Positions 1-7,984 of a DNA stretch of 8,259 nt are shown piece after piece. Position 1 is the stretch's first letter. Each line of letters starts with the position of its first letter. Source of the DNA: Clostridium sp. CAG:571 (GTDB taxonomy: Bacteria; Bacillota; Clostridia; TANB77; CAG-508); contig HF999516.1 in assembly GCA_000434015.1 (NCBI GenBank), forward strand, positions 1-8,259, read 5' to 3'. The translations under genes were made by a program, and so were the position numbers. The notes beneath the pieces are model-generated. The model ran no database searches. It saw only the letters and a list, made by a program, of their open reading frames with translations, and had not been told where the DNA came from.

Positions 1-256
1 ATCCATCTGGTATATCATCTTTTATTTCTTTTGCATATCCATTTACTGTTCCCTCATTGTAAACTCTAATTGTATATTCTACAACATTTTGGTTTGCTAC
101 TAATACTGGTTCTTTTGTATGTTCATATACATATTTTCCTTGTTCATCTACTTTAAATACTGGTATTCTTGTTGTTACTTCTGTTTTTGCTTCATTTTCA
201 TTTCCTACATTTGTTGTTACTCCTGTTATGAATTTTCTTAATGCTAAGTCAAATTC
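1..256 (-). repeat. Second DLALRKFIT unit, residues 2537 onward, cut by window edge
   Basis: EFDLALRKFIT recurs 228 residues after the first copy and is followed by matching landmarks (TTRIPVF, YEHTKEPV, VVEYTIRVYNEGTVNGYA, KDDIPDG). The 27 bases encoding DLALRKFIT differ at three synonymous sites between copies, so this is an older duplication under protein-level selection. The Asn-bearing final strand and whatever follows lie outside the window. Confidence 0.75.
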
Positions 257-3200
257 TTGTATTAATACTTTTTCAAAATCATCATCATCTTGTTGTCCTG
301 GAATATATGGTATTTTTTCTGTTATTTTATCATCTTGATATTTTGGTAATTCTGAATCTGTTGGTAATATAACATTTCCTACTTCAGAATCTCTATCCAC
401 AACATCTCTTCCATTTTCGCCAATATACTTGCTTATTTCTGCAATATTAGTTAATTTTAATCCAGCTGGTGTATTGTCCTTAACTCTACATTTGATTTTT
501 AATTCTTTATAATCTAATTTTCCTGAACCCTTATCAAATGCTTTTATTAAATTACCCTTTTCATCATTTGCTCTTGATAAATATGTTGTTTTAACTGTTC
601 TTAATGAAGTATCTTTTTCATCTAACAACCATCCATAACTACTATTAAATTCATCATTTACAAATTCTAAGTATTCTGGTAAGTGGTCTGTTACTTCTTC
701 TGCATATCCTGCTATTTCTGCTTCATTATACACTCTTATTGTATATACTACTGTATCTCCTGCATATAAGCTAATAGGATCTTTTGTATGATTATATTTA
801 GCTGTTTTGTCTACTCCTGTTTTTAATTCTTCTGTATCTTCTTCTGGTATTCTATTTGTTATATCTTGAACCTTTTCGTTTTCTTTTCCTTCATTTGTTG
901 TTATCTTTGTTATAAATTTTCTTAAAGCTAAATCAAATTGCTCATTTTTTATTGTTACTTCTAGTTTATTTTCTGAACTTGTTTGTTTTACTAAACTATT
1001 TTCTTCAACTATACTTGCACTTTCTAATACATATCTTGTATTTATTCCATCTTCTAATTTCTTTGTTGTCACTTTTATTTGTATTGGTTTTTCTAATTTT
1101 ACATATCTTTCTGGTGCTTGTGTTTCTTCTATCTTTAGTATGTAACTTTCTGGTTTTTCAATACGTATATTATTTATTACAATTCTTCCATTTGTTACAT
1201 CTATTTCTTTTGTTGGTATAATAACATTTTTTGAATTTACATCTTCATTTGCTTCATATAATTCAGATTCTTTTCCATCTCTTAATACTGTAATCTTAAC
1301 TTTTGCTCCATCTAGATTAATTCCTTCTAAATCCGTTTTATTTATTACTAAATCATATGATCCTTTTATTCTTTCATTATCTATACCAAATTGTATTATT
1401 TGTATATTGCTTGCATCATCTTTTATTATTTTAGTGTTCTCTTTATTTACATACAAGTTATTATAACTAATATCTGTTACTTCATATTTTCCATCAACGA
1501 TTTCAACTTTTACCTTTATTTCTATATCGTCTCTTCCCAAATATCCGTCTTTTGTTTTTTCACGTAATATAAATGTATATGTTTGTGCTTTTTCAAATAA
1601 TATATCATCTATTTTTATTACACCATCTTCGCCATTTATATTTTTAGTTGTTAGTCCTTTTAGATTCTTTGCTTGCATTGTATTTGCATCTTTTAATGTT
1701 ACTTCATTATTTTGTTCATCCTTTACTGTAACATCAAATGTTACACCATTCATTGCTTCTTTTGTATCTTTATCTTGTTTTAATATTGATAAACTATATT
1801 TTTGTGGATCTAATACTGTTAATGTAACCATACTTGTATTCTCTACTTTTGCTGATGTATTTATAGATATAAAATCATCAATATTTGTATTATCAAAGTC
1901 TATTTTACTTCCATCTGCTTTATATAAGTAGTATGTATTATCCGCTTTATTTCCATTTTCATCTACTGTATAAATATTTCCATCTGCAGATACATATAAT
2001 CTAAATTTTACATAATTATCAGAAAGAATATTTATTATATCTTTTCCTGGTGTATCTTTTTCTTTTACAATGTATTCATATATACCTTCCTTAATAGGTG
2101 ATTCATCTAATACAATATTTCCTTGTGAATCTGTAACTAGTTCTTTTGTTCCACTAATCTGACTTGTTACTTCAAATTTTGTGTTTTTTAAGTTGACTTT
2201 ATTATTTCCAAATATCTTTTTATTAATTTTTATCTTAACTTTAGTTGGATTTTGAATTAACACTTTAATACGAGGACTTTCACCTGTAGTATCTACTGTT
2301 ACTGTTACATAATTGTAATATTCTTCTGGTGCTTTTGTTCCGTCATCTTTTCTAAGTTCGAAGTTTCTTCTATTATCATAATTGTTTAGTGTAACATTTC
2401 CTTCATTATCTACTACTGCTTTTACATATATTGCATACTCATTAAATAAATTAACATATCCGTCTGAAGCTGCTTTTGTTTCAACTATTTTATACTCATA
2501 TTCTTTTCCTATTTTTGCATTTTGTTCACCAAATAATATATTTCCATTTTCTGTTGTTGTTCCATATATCATTCCAGAATCTGTAATTACTGTAACACCT
2601 TCTTTGTTTACAACATATTTATATTTACCACTTTGTTCATCTAAAACTGGACTATATATTTCAAAATCTGTATCTTTTAAAGCTTTTCCATCTTTCGAAG
2701 TATCTACTTTTTCAATATCAAATTCATATTTCATTGGATTTAATATTGAAACATTTATTACAGGAACATTATCAGTATCTATTGTTGTCTCTACTTTAAT
2801 GTAATTATAAATGTCATCATAATTTTCTACTTTCCATGGTTTTGGATTTCCATTATAATGTTCATACACATTACTACCTAAAATAGATGCATATTGACTT
2901 GTTTGGCCATCTGCTTCTTTCTTATCTAATATTGTTGCTCCAACAGATAAATATCTATGATTTTTTTCAAATATATTTATATGGTTTTTAGCAGTAGATT
3001 TTTCACTTATAGTAAAGTTAATATTTTCTCCTATATTTGCAATATTATCTATTGTATAATAACTGCTACCATTGCTTATTACTTCTTTTCCATTAACAAT
3101 TATGCTTGTTCCTTTAAGTTCTGTTGTTCCATCTGCTTCATATTTTGTTAATTTTAATCTATATATTGTTGGATTTTTTAAAACAATATTTAATACAGTA

Positions 3201-6200
3201 TCGTTTCCTTCTTTAACGAATTTAACTTCTGAAATGTATTTTTTCAAATTTTCAAGTTCTGTTTGCTCTATTTCTTGATCTGTATCTTTATATTTTATAG
3301 TATAGCTATCAACATTCATTTCTATGCTGTTGTTCATACTAACTTTTACTTCAATATATTTATCTGTTCCAAATATATTATAATATGGTGTAAATGTTCC
3401 ATCTTCTTCTATTTGCCATGTTTGACTTTTACCTGGTGCAATTGATATATAATCTTCTGATATTTTACTTGATTCTTCTTTTTGATTATCTTCATTTAAT
3501 ACACATTTAACTTTATCATCAATTTTAGCTACAACTTTTGCTGTTTTTATTGGATTACCTTTTGTATCTGTTTTGTTTAATCTTACTTTATAGCCTGGTG
3601 CATTTTTTATTGTTATTATTACCTTATCTCTAGTTTCATTTGTTGTAACATCTATAAAGTCTCCATAATTTTCTTTAAAAGCTTCTGTTACTTCTGGATT
3701 TGCAGGTTTTGTAACATCATATACTTTATAATTTGTACTTGCTATTTTAGCATCATCATCTGTTGTAACATCTAATTCTATTGCATAATTTTTAAATAAT
3801 TCTGCATATTCAGATTTAGTTGATTTTTCTTGTATCATGTATACATATGTTAAATTTGTAAATGCTGGTACTACATCATTAACTTGTCCGTCTAACAAAA
3901 TGTCATTAATAACTTGCCCATTGAAAAAGTCTTCTGTTCCATTTGGTACATTGGTTGTTTTGTTTTCTACATTATGTACATTTACCCTTTGAATTATAAA
4001 GCTAGCACCATTTAAATTTCCATTACTATCTTCTTCTGCTGTTACTTTTTCATCTTTAAAGTTTTTCTTTACTAATTCAAATTCTAAAGGTTTTGAATCA
4101 TTTGGTAAATATATTTGTATTATTGGTATTGACTTTTCGTTATCATATTTAAATGTCAGTCCATCTTTTTGTTCTTCATTATTATTTTCATTAAAATATT
4201 TTAAATTAATATTTTCTTTTAATAGTTTTCCATCATCTGTAAATTTTGCAGCCAATTCTACTTTTCCTAATAATTTATCATATCCCTTTGGTGCGGTTTC
4301 TTCTTTAATTGTATATGTATGTGTATGTGATGGATCAATTGTAGTTTTAGCTGTATTTTCATCATCATTATCTGGAATATTTAATATTCCTTCTTTAGTA
4401 GAATGCTCTGCCTCAGCAATTCCTTCTCCTTGTTCATTATCTGTAGTCATACTAACACTAAATGTTGCTTCATTGTTTTTTATAATATTTCCTTTGTTAT
4501 CTACTTTAATTACTTGTACACTATAATAATTCTTTGGCATATTAGCTATAAATAAGTTTACGTGATTATTCTCAGCTATTTTTAAATCAATTAAATTTTT
4601 TAATATATTTTTTTGTTCTTCTGTTAAATTTGCATCTGCAAAGCTCCAATTGCTTCCTTCATTTGATTCATCTTTTATTTTTCCATTTTCGTCAGTTCTT
4701 ATTGTCACTTTTATTGGTATATTAACTAAAGAATCATAAAACTCATCAGATACACTAGTTTCTGTTACTTTATATACATAAGTTGAATTTGCTTTAGCTT
4801 CTATTTCTTCAAAAAAAGTTTGTGCATCATTTAAAGTACCATTAAATATCTCTTTATCTTGTCCATCTTCTATTTTAAACGTTGCTGTACCATTAAATTT
4901 TTCTGCTTTTTCTAAATCTGTGTTGTTACTTGCATAATTCTTTTTATATAATGTAAAATCAAATTTTACACTGTTTGCTATATATAATATTATATTATTA
5001 TCTGTATCTGGATCTGATATCGTTGTATATTTTTCATATGTATTACTATATTGTTCCCATGTGTTACTTCCAACTTTTTTTACATTTGTTATACTACTGC
5101 TTACTTTACCATTTTCATCTATAGAAAGTTTTACTCTAACTCCTGAAATTACATTTGTATAGTTTTTAGGAATTGTTGTTTCTTCTAATTCATAATAATA
5201 AGATTTTCCAATTTCACCTTTATCTATGTTTGCAACTAGTTGATTAGTTCCATCTGTTGTTATTGGTGTTAAATCATTTACTTTATTTCCATTTGCATCA
5301 ATTTCTTTTACACTAAATATTGCATTTTTTACTGGAGTATTTTTATCATCTAATTGATGTTTAAATAATTTTAATTTCATTGGAATTACATCTTTTGGAT
5401 TTTCAATTACTAATGAAACTGTTCTTGTTGCTTCATCTACAGTTGGTTTTCCTACATACTTCATCATTTCTGCTTTTTGTTCATCTGTAGCATCTCCATT
5501 TAATTCAACACTTGTTTCAGATATATTTCCATTCTTTATTTTTACTTTTAATCTTACTTTAACATTTCCAAATACATTTTTAAATCCTGAAGCTGGCTCA
5601 TTTTCTAAAATGTCATAATAATATGTATAACCTTCTTCTATATTCTCTTCTGTGTATTTGTATTTAGCTTCATCATTTCCAACATTAGCATTTTCTAATG
5701 TACCGCTAAATATTTCCGCATCTGATGTTTCTGCATCTCCTTTTTCATTTAAAACTGTTTTTGATATTTGCAAGTTTGTATTTTTCAAAAATTCTTCATT
5801 ATTTTCTGAAGATACTTTTTGTATTGATAAATTAATTGGTTCTATCTTTGGATCTTTTATTTCTACTAGTAATTGGTCTGATGTAAATTTAACTCTTAAG
5901 CCATCTATTATATTACTTGTTGCTACTGTATCTTTTGTTAGATTTATTGTTTCTGCTATTACTCCACCAGTAGTATGAATAATTTCTGCTTTAACATCTT
6001 CTACAATATATTTATGAGTATCATTATAATACCTCTCTATACCTTTTTTTACTGTAAGCTTTAGGTTGAAGGTATTAAACTTTTGATTTTTAATATATCC
6101 TTTTGGTGCTTCTATTTCTGTTATTTCATATACATCATCTGTTGTATCTGTTATTGTATATCCTTCTGTTACTATATCCTTTTCCTTTGTAGTCCAATTC

Positions 6201-7864
6201 TTGCTAGCTCCATTTCTTTTAACATTAACTATTGCACCTCCAATAGCATCTGAAGTATCTTCAAATTCTGTCGTAGACCCCATTGATTTCTTTAATAATC
6301 CAAGTGAGTACTCACCTTCTAATTTATTATCTATTGCTGTAACTGTTATTGTATTATCACTTGTGTCTATAGCCCAATTGTAGTCTTTATATATTTTATA
6401 ATCTCCTGCTTTTATATCTTTTAAGTACATAGATTGACTATTACTTATAGCTACCCAAACCTCTATTCTGTCTAACTTCCAAACATTATTATTATCTAAC
6501 TTTTTACTTATCCTTAAACTTATTTGATTATATATCGGCAAGTCAAATCCTGTTGGTGGTTCTGTTTCTTTTATAATAATCCAATCTTGAGTAGTACTAT
6601 CAATATTAATATCAGAATTATTCTTTGTATCTGATGGATTATCCCAGTTTATTCTTGTTATTGAACCTTCGTTACTTTTTACATCTATATCTTTTCCATT
6701 ATCTTCACAATTTCTACGTAATTTTAATTCAAATTTTGCTGATAGAGATCTAGAATAATCGTTTAAGTCATCCTTTGTATTTACTACATCATCTGTTGAT
6801 CTTTTTGATAAATTAATGTGATAGTTTCCAACTGGTTCTGAATACCCCATATTAAATTCTGCAGAATGATTTTGTGGTGTTCTTGTTAATGTTGCAACTG
6901 GTTGAAGGTTTCCATTTCTCCATATTTTTGCTGTTGTAGTATATGTTAATGCATTTAATCCTAACTTAACATTATAATGGATTCCCTTTTGAAAGCTATG
7001 TGAGAAAGTAATATAAAACTCCCCATCCCAACCATAATAATCAGAATATCCCTTAACTACTTTTTTTCCATTATTTACAATATCAAAATTTTTTATTGTA
7101 GTATTTTGTCCATTTTCTGTAAAAGTAATGTCATTCATATCAAAATAGAAAAATTCATCACATTCATTGTTTAATTTAAATGGCCCTATCGTCCAATTAT
7201 TTCCAGTTACTTGAATCTTAGCATTGCTTTTATCTATAGAGACTTTAGTTTGTCCTTTTAAATCTTTTTGACCATATCCATATTGATTACTATCTGCTTT
7301 AACTATATAATTTGCCTCATTTACCAAAGCATTATATAGTTTATAGTTTGCTTGACTTTTTGGACAGTTTGTTCCATTAGTATAGTGCCAAAATGCATAT
7401 TGCTCTGCTTCAAAAACCTTCCAATCTGTTTTATCATATGTATCGTTTTGACCATAACGTTTAACTAATTTTTCTAATTTTGTTTGGTAAAAAGCTCTTG
7501 AAGAATCATTTCCAAATGGTAAAATTATATTATCATATAATACATTAACATATGCATTACTACCATATGCACTACCATTATCATATAACTGATCTCTTCC
7601 TCCATATAAAGAAGCTCCCTTTTTCATACAAAAACCATTTCTATATGTTCCTCCTATTACGATTTCACCAGTATCTTTTTCTATATAATTACCACCGTTA
7701 GTTTTTATACTTACCTTTGCTAATACTGGATTCTCTTCACCTATACCTGTTGAAGTTGAACTTTTATTTTCCATTTTATTAGATACTATAGCTATTATTA
7801 TCACTGAAACAATAGCTATTATTCCTAATATAGCGAATATAATCTTCTTATTCCCTTTCCTCAT
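1..7864 (-). CDS. Giant thioester-domain surface adhesin with Cna-B/SpaA-like isopeptide stalk (partial, C-terminus outside window)
   Basis: The frame is open for 2,621 codons from ATG at 7864 to the window edge; the end is missing. The start has AAGGAGAG (7871-7878) 6 bases upstream, and an in-frame TAA at 7889-7891 excludes a longer protein. Seen: hydrophobic N-terminus (8-28), a thioester head with Cys79 and the box EQYAFW (Gln155), a beta-rich second domain, 13 repeats each with Lys, Glu and Asn/Asp at isopeptide positions, and two units beginning FDLALRKFIT. Known: in this protein class the Cys-Gln thioester reacts with amines on host proteins, and Cna-B-type domains lock themselves with Lys-Asn/Asp bonds, giving stiff protease-resistant stalks. 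Inferred: a wall-anchored, secreted covalent adhesin. No LPXTG-like signal is present up to the edge. Annotation pipelines would probably call it a Cys-Gln thioester bond-forming surface protein or SpaA isopeptide-forming pilin-related protein. It could instead be a pilus tip subunit, but its length and tandem stalk favour a stand-alone adhesin. Confidence 0.93.
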   Translation of the reverse strand, partial: MRKGNKKIIFAILGIIAIVSVIIIAIVSNKMENKSSTSTGIGEENPVLAKVSIKTNGGNYIEKDTGEIVIGGTYRNGFCMKKGASLYGGRDQLYDNGSAYGSNAYVNVLYDNIILPFGNDSSRAFYQTKLEKLVKRYGQNDTYDKTDWKVFEAEQYAFWHYTNGTNCPKSQANYKLYNALVNEANYIVKADSNQYGYGQKDLKGQTKVSIDKSNAKIQVTGNNWTIGPFKLNNECDEFFYFDMNDITFTENGQNTTIKNFDIVNNGKKVVKGYSDYYGWDGEFYITFSHSFQKGIHYNVKLGLNALTYTTTAKIWRNGNLQPVATLTRTPQNHSAEFNMGYSEPVGNYHINLSKRSTDDVVNTKDDLNDYSRSLSAKFELKLRRNCEDNGKDIDVKSNEGSITRINWDNPSDTKNNSDINIDSTTQDWIIIKETEPPTGFDLPIYNQISLRISKKLDNNNVWKLDRIEVWVAISNSQSMYLKDIKAGDYKIYKDYNWAIDTSDNTITVTAIDNKLEGEYSLGLLKKSMGSTTEFEDTSDAIGGAIVNVKRNGASKNWTTKEKDIVTEGYTITDTTDDVYEITEIEAPKGYIKNQKFNTFNLKLTVKKGIERYYNDTHKYIVEDVKAEIIHTTGGVIAETINLTKDTVATSNIIDGLRVKFTSDQLLVEIKDPKIEPINLSIQKVSSENNEEFLKNTNLQISKTVLNEKGDAETSDAEIFSGTLENANVGNDEAKYKYTEENIEEGYTYYYDILENEPASGFKNVFGNVKVRLKVKIKNGNISETSVELNGDATDEQKAEMMKYVGKPTVDEATRTVSLVIENPKDVIPMKLKLFKHQLDDKNTPVKNAIFSVKEIDANGNKVNDLTPITTDGTNQLVANIDKGEIGKSYYYELEETTIPKNYTNVISGVRVKLSIDENGKVSSSITNVKKVGSNTWEQYSNTYEKYTTISDPDTDNNIILYIANSVKFDFTLYKKNYASNNTDLEKAEKFNGTATFKIEDGQDKEIFNGTLNDAQTFFEEIEAKANSTYVYKVTETSVSDEFYDSLVNIPIKVTIRTDENGKIKDESNEGSNWSFADANLTEEQKNILKNLIDLKIAENNHVNLFIANMPKNYYSVQVIKVDNKGNIIKNNEATFSVSMTTDNEQGEGIAEAEHSTKEGILNIPDNDDENTAKTTIDPSHTHTYTIKEETAPKGYDKLLGKVELAAKFTDDGKLLKENINLKYFNENNNEEQKDGLTFKYDNEKSIPIIQIYLPNDSKPLEFELVKKNFKDEKVTAEEDSNGNLNGASFIIQRVNVHNVENKTTNVPNGTEDFFNGQVINDILLDGQVNDVVPAFTNLTYVYMIQEKSTKSEYAELFKNYAIELDVTTDDDAKIASTNYKVYDVTKPANPEVTEAFKENYGDFIDVTTNETRDKVIITIKNAPGYKVRLNKTDTKGNPIKTAKVVAKIDDKVKCVLNEDNQKEESSKISEDYISIAPGKSQTWQIEEDGTFTPYYNIFGTDKYIEVKVSMNNSIEMNVDSYTIKYKDTDQEIEQTELENLKKYISEVKFVKEGNDTVLNIVLKNPTIYRLKLTKYEADGTTELKGTSIIVNGKEVISNGSSYYTIDNIANIGENINFTISEKSTAKNHINIFEKNHRYLSVGATILDKKEADGQTSQYASILGSNVYEHYNGNPKPWKVENYDDIYNYIKVETTIDTDNVPVINVSILNPMKYEFDIEKVDTSKDGKALKDTDFEIYSPVLDEQSGKYKYVVNKEGVTVITDSGMIYGTTTENGNILFGEQNAKIGKEYEYKIVETKAASDGYVNLFNEYAIYVKAVVDNEGNVTLNNYDNRRNFELRKDDGTKAPEEYYNYVTVTVDTTGESPRIKVLIQNPTKVKIKINKKIFGNNKVNLKNTKFEVTSQISGTKELVTDSQGNIVLDESPIKEGIYEYIVKEKDTPGKDIINILSDNYVKFRLYVSADGNIYTVDENGNKADNTYYLYKADGSKIDFDNTNIDDFISINTSAKVENTSMVTLTVLDPQKYSLSILKQDKDTKEAMNGVTFDVTVKDEQNNEVTLKDANTMQAKNLKGLTTKNINGEDGVIKIDDILFEKAQTYTFILREKTKDGYLGRDDIEIKVKVEIVDGKYEVTDISYNNLYVNKENTKIIKDDASNIQIIQFGIDNERIKGSYDLVINKTDLEGINLDGAKVKITVLRDGKESELYEANEDVNSKNVIIPTKEIDVTNGRIVINNIRIEKPESYILKIEETQAPERYVKLEKPIQIKVTTKKLEDGINTRYVLESASIVEENSLVKQTSSENKLEVTIKNEQFDLALRKFITKITTNEGKENEKVQDITNRIPEEDTEELKTGVDKTAKYNHTKDPISLYAGDTVVYTIRVYNEAEIAGYAEEVTDHLPEYLEFVNDEFNSSYGWLLDEKDTSLRTVKTTYLSRANDEKGNLIKAFDKGSGKLDYKELKIKCRVKDNTPAGLKLTNIAEISKYIGENGRDVVDRDSEVGNVILPTDSELPKYQDDKITEKIPYIPGQQDDDDFEKVLIQEFDLALRKFITGVTTNVGNENEAKTEVTTRIPVFKVDEQGKYVYEHTKEPVLVANQNVVEYTIRVYNEGTVNGYAKEIKDDIPDG
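257..940 (-). repeat. First DLALRKFIT unit (isopeptide/DUF11-like), residues 2309-2536
   Basis: The unit opens with QFDLALRKFIT, then has a strand pair SLYAGDTVVYTIRVYNEAE, the turn VTDHLPEYLEF, and a later strand LKLTNIAEISKY. It ends in an acidic, Pro-containing linker with the run DDDD (2526-2529). This layout resembles the fimbrial D2 / DUF11-type isopeptide domain found near the wall end of Clostridia surface proteins. Lys2316, Asp2393 and Asn2473 are candidate bond-forming and catalytic residues by analogy with CnaA-type folds; this assignment is inferred. Confidence 0.7.
944..6835 (-). repeat. Stalk of 13 tandem extended Cna-B/SpaA-like repeats, residues about 344-2307
   Basis: Repeats are diverged in sequence and recur every 139-171 residues. 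Each begins with a strand ending in Lys, has a box of the form aromatic-x-hydrophobic-x-Glu often followed by a Pro or Gly-Tyr turn (EAPKGY, EETAPKGY), and ends in a strand capped by Asn or Asp. Predicted Lys/Glu/acceptor triads: 354/433/512-513; 525/583/Asp671; 683/754/Asn822; 835/895/Asn964; 974/1035/Asn1108; 1120/1188/Asn1255; 1266/1346/Asn1421; 1431/1487/Asn1564; 1574/1621/Asn1709; 1719/1795/Asn1872; 1882/1935/Asp2019; 2029/2102/2162-2163; 2176/2247/Asn2307. The next Lys usually follows 10-13 residues after the acceptor, so the repeats sit head to tail with almost no linker. Known: such triads form autocatalytic isopeptide bonds. Inferred: a rigid cross-linked rod presenting the thioester head. 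Confidence 0.85.
6836..7258 (-). other. Second beta-rich head domain, residues about 203-343
   Basis: This segment between the thioester head and the first stalk repeat has alternating hydrophobic strands and the motif NNWTIGPFKLNN near residue 222. It contains neither the Cys-Gln pair nor the K-E-N arrangement of the stalk. From memory, a WxIGPF-type segment commonly follows the thioester domain in Clostridia surface proteins. It probably supports the head or is a non-covalent binding domain. The boundaries are approximate and the function is not known to me. Confidence 0.5.
7259..7723 (-). other. Thioester domain (TED), residues about 48-202, Cys79 and Gln155
   Basis: Cys79 lies in YRNGFCMKKG (codon 7628-7630) and Gln155 in FEAEQYAFWHYTNG (codon 7400-7402). 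The second motif fits the hydrophobic-Gln-hydrophobic-Ala-hydrophobic-Trp signature (TQxA-type) that carries the Gln partner of the internal thioester in Gram-positive TEDs such as those of Streptococcus pyogenes Cpa and SfbI. The order Cys then Gln, the 76-residue spacing and the position just after the export signal all fit. The role inferred is covalent attachment to an amine on a host or matrix protein. Glu replaces the usual Thr before the Gln. A second Cys (Cys167) follows in NGTNCPKS; whether it has a role is unknown. Confidence 0.85.
7775..7864 (-). other. N-terminal export signal or signal anchor (residues 1-30)
   Basis: The protein opens with the basic stretch MRKGNKK, followed by an uninterrupted hydrophobic run from Ile8 to Ser28 rich in Ile, Val and Ala. 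This is a Sec-type export segment. The core is long and no clear A-x-A signal peptidase site follows it; the next residues are polar (NKMENKSSTSTG). Cleavage is therefore uncertain, and it could stay as a membrane anchor. A cleaved signal is expected if the thioester head is the free tip. Confidence 0.8.
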
Positions 7865-7870
7865 AGTTTT

Positions 7871-7878
7871 CTCTCCTT
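7871..7878 (-). promoter_or_regulatory. Ribosome binding site of the adhesin gene
   Basis: AAGGAGAG on the minus strand is a near-perfect Shine-Dalgarno sequence 6 bases before the ATG. Together with the in-frame TAA at 7889-7891 it fixes the start at 7864; the next in-frame Met (residue 31) lies after the hydrophobic segment and would lose the export signal. Confidence 0.9.
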
Positions 7879-7900
7879 CTTTGTAAAATTATTTATATTT

Positions 7901-7929
7901 ATGCTACAATATTTATTTTTTCTATTCAA
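7901..7929 (-). promoter_or_regulatory. Candidate sigma-A-type promoter for the adhesin gene
   Basis: On the minus strand TTGAAT (7924-7929) and TAGCAT (7901-7906) are separated by exactly 17 bases. Each matches 4 of 6 consensus positions. Transcription would begin near 7894, giving a leader of about 30 nt that ends with the ribosome site. In such AT-rich DNA chance matches are frequent, so this is a candidate only. Confidence 0.4.
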
Positions 7930-7937
7930 GCCTTGAA
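7925..7937. promoter_or_regulatory. Palindrome TTCAAG-C-CTTGAA over the candidate -35 box
   Basis: Two perfect 6-base arms flank a single C. The element overlaps five of the six bases of the proposed -35 hexamer, which is where a repressor would block polymerase. No regulator is visible in the window, and the binding role is inferred from position and symmetry. Confidence 0.35.
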
Positions 7938-7984
7938 AATTCTGCTTCTTTTAAAACATCTTAGAACTCTTTACGGAGCTTCAC

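Noticed and set aside
952..1221. Open frame of 89 codons on the plus strand, Leu/Phe-rich
   Set aside because: It lies antisense inside the adhesin gene, and its Leu/Phe composition is what the reverse of A-rich codons gives. No ribosome site or recognisable domain.
2497..2508. LPTDS in VILPTDSELP as a sortase motif
   Set aside because: It is not LPXTG, is followed by no hydrophobic helix or basic tail, and lies between two repeat units.
2382..3445. Four overlapping plus-strand open frames (2382-2804, 2957-3151, 3072-3278, 3263-3445)
   Set aside because: All are antisense to the continuous minus-strand frame, overlap one another, and are rich in Ser/Phe/Tyr from reversed Lys/Glu/Asn codons.
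5652..6383. Plus-strand open frames of 108 and 60 codons (5652-5978, 6201-6383)
   Set aside because: Antisense shadows of the adhesin repeats; no start signals or known motifs.
944..6835. CRISPR array or nucleotide-level tandem repeat
   Set aside because: The periodicity exists only at the protein level; the DNA of the repeats is well diverged and there are no short identical repeats with spacers.
4599..7058. Several seven-base A/T runs in the coding frame (near 4600, 4811, 5074, 6046, 7051) as possible phase-variation sites
   Set aside because: None I saw exceeds seven bases, and runs of this length are expected by chance in Lys-rich AT-rich coding DNA; the frame is intact through all of them.
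1..7864. Mycoplasma-type genetic code suggested by the very low G+C content
   Set aside because: Trp is encoded by TGG at all positions I read and no in-frame TGA occurs, which fits the standard bacterial code.
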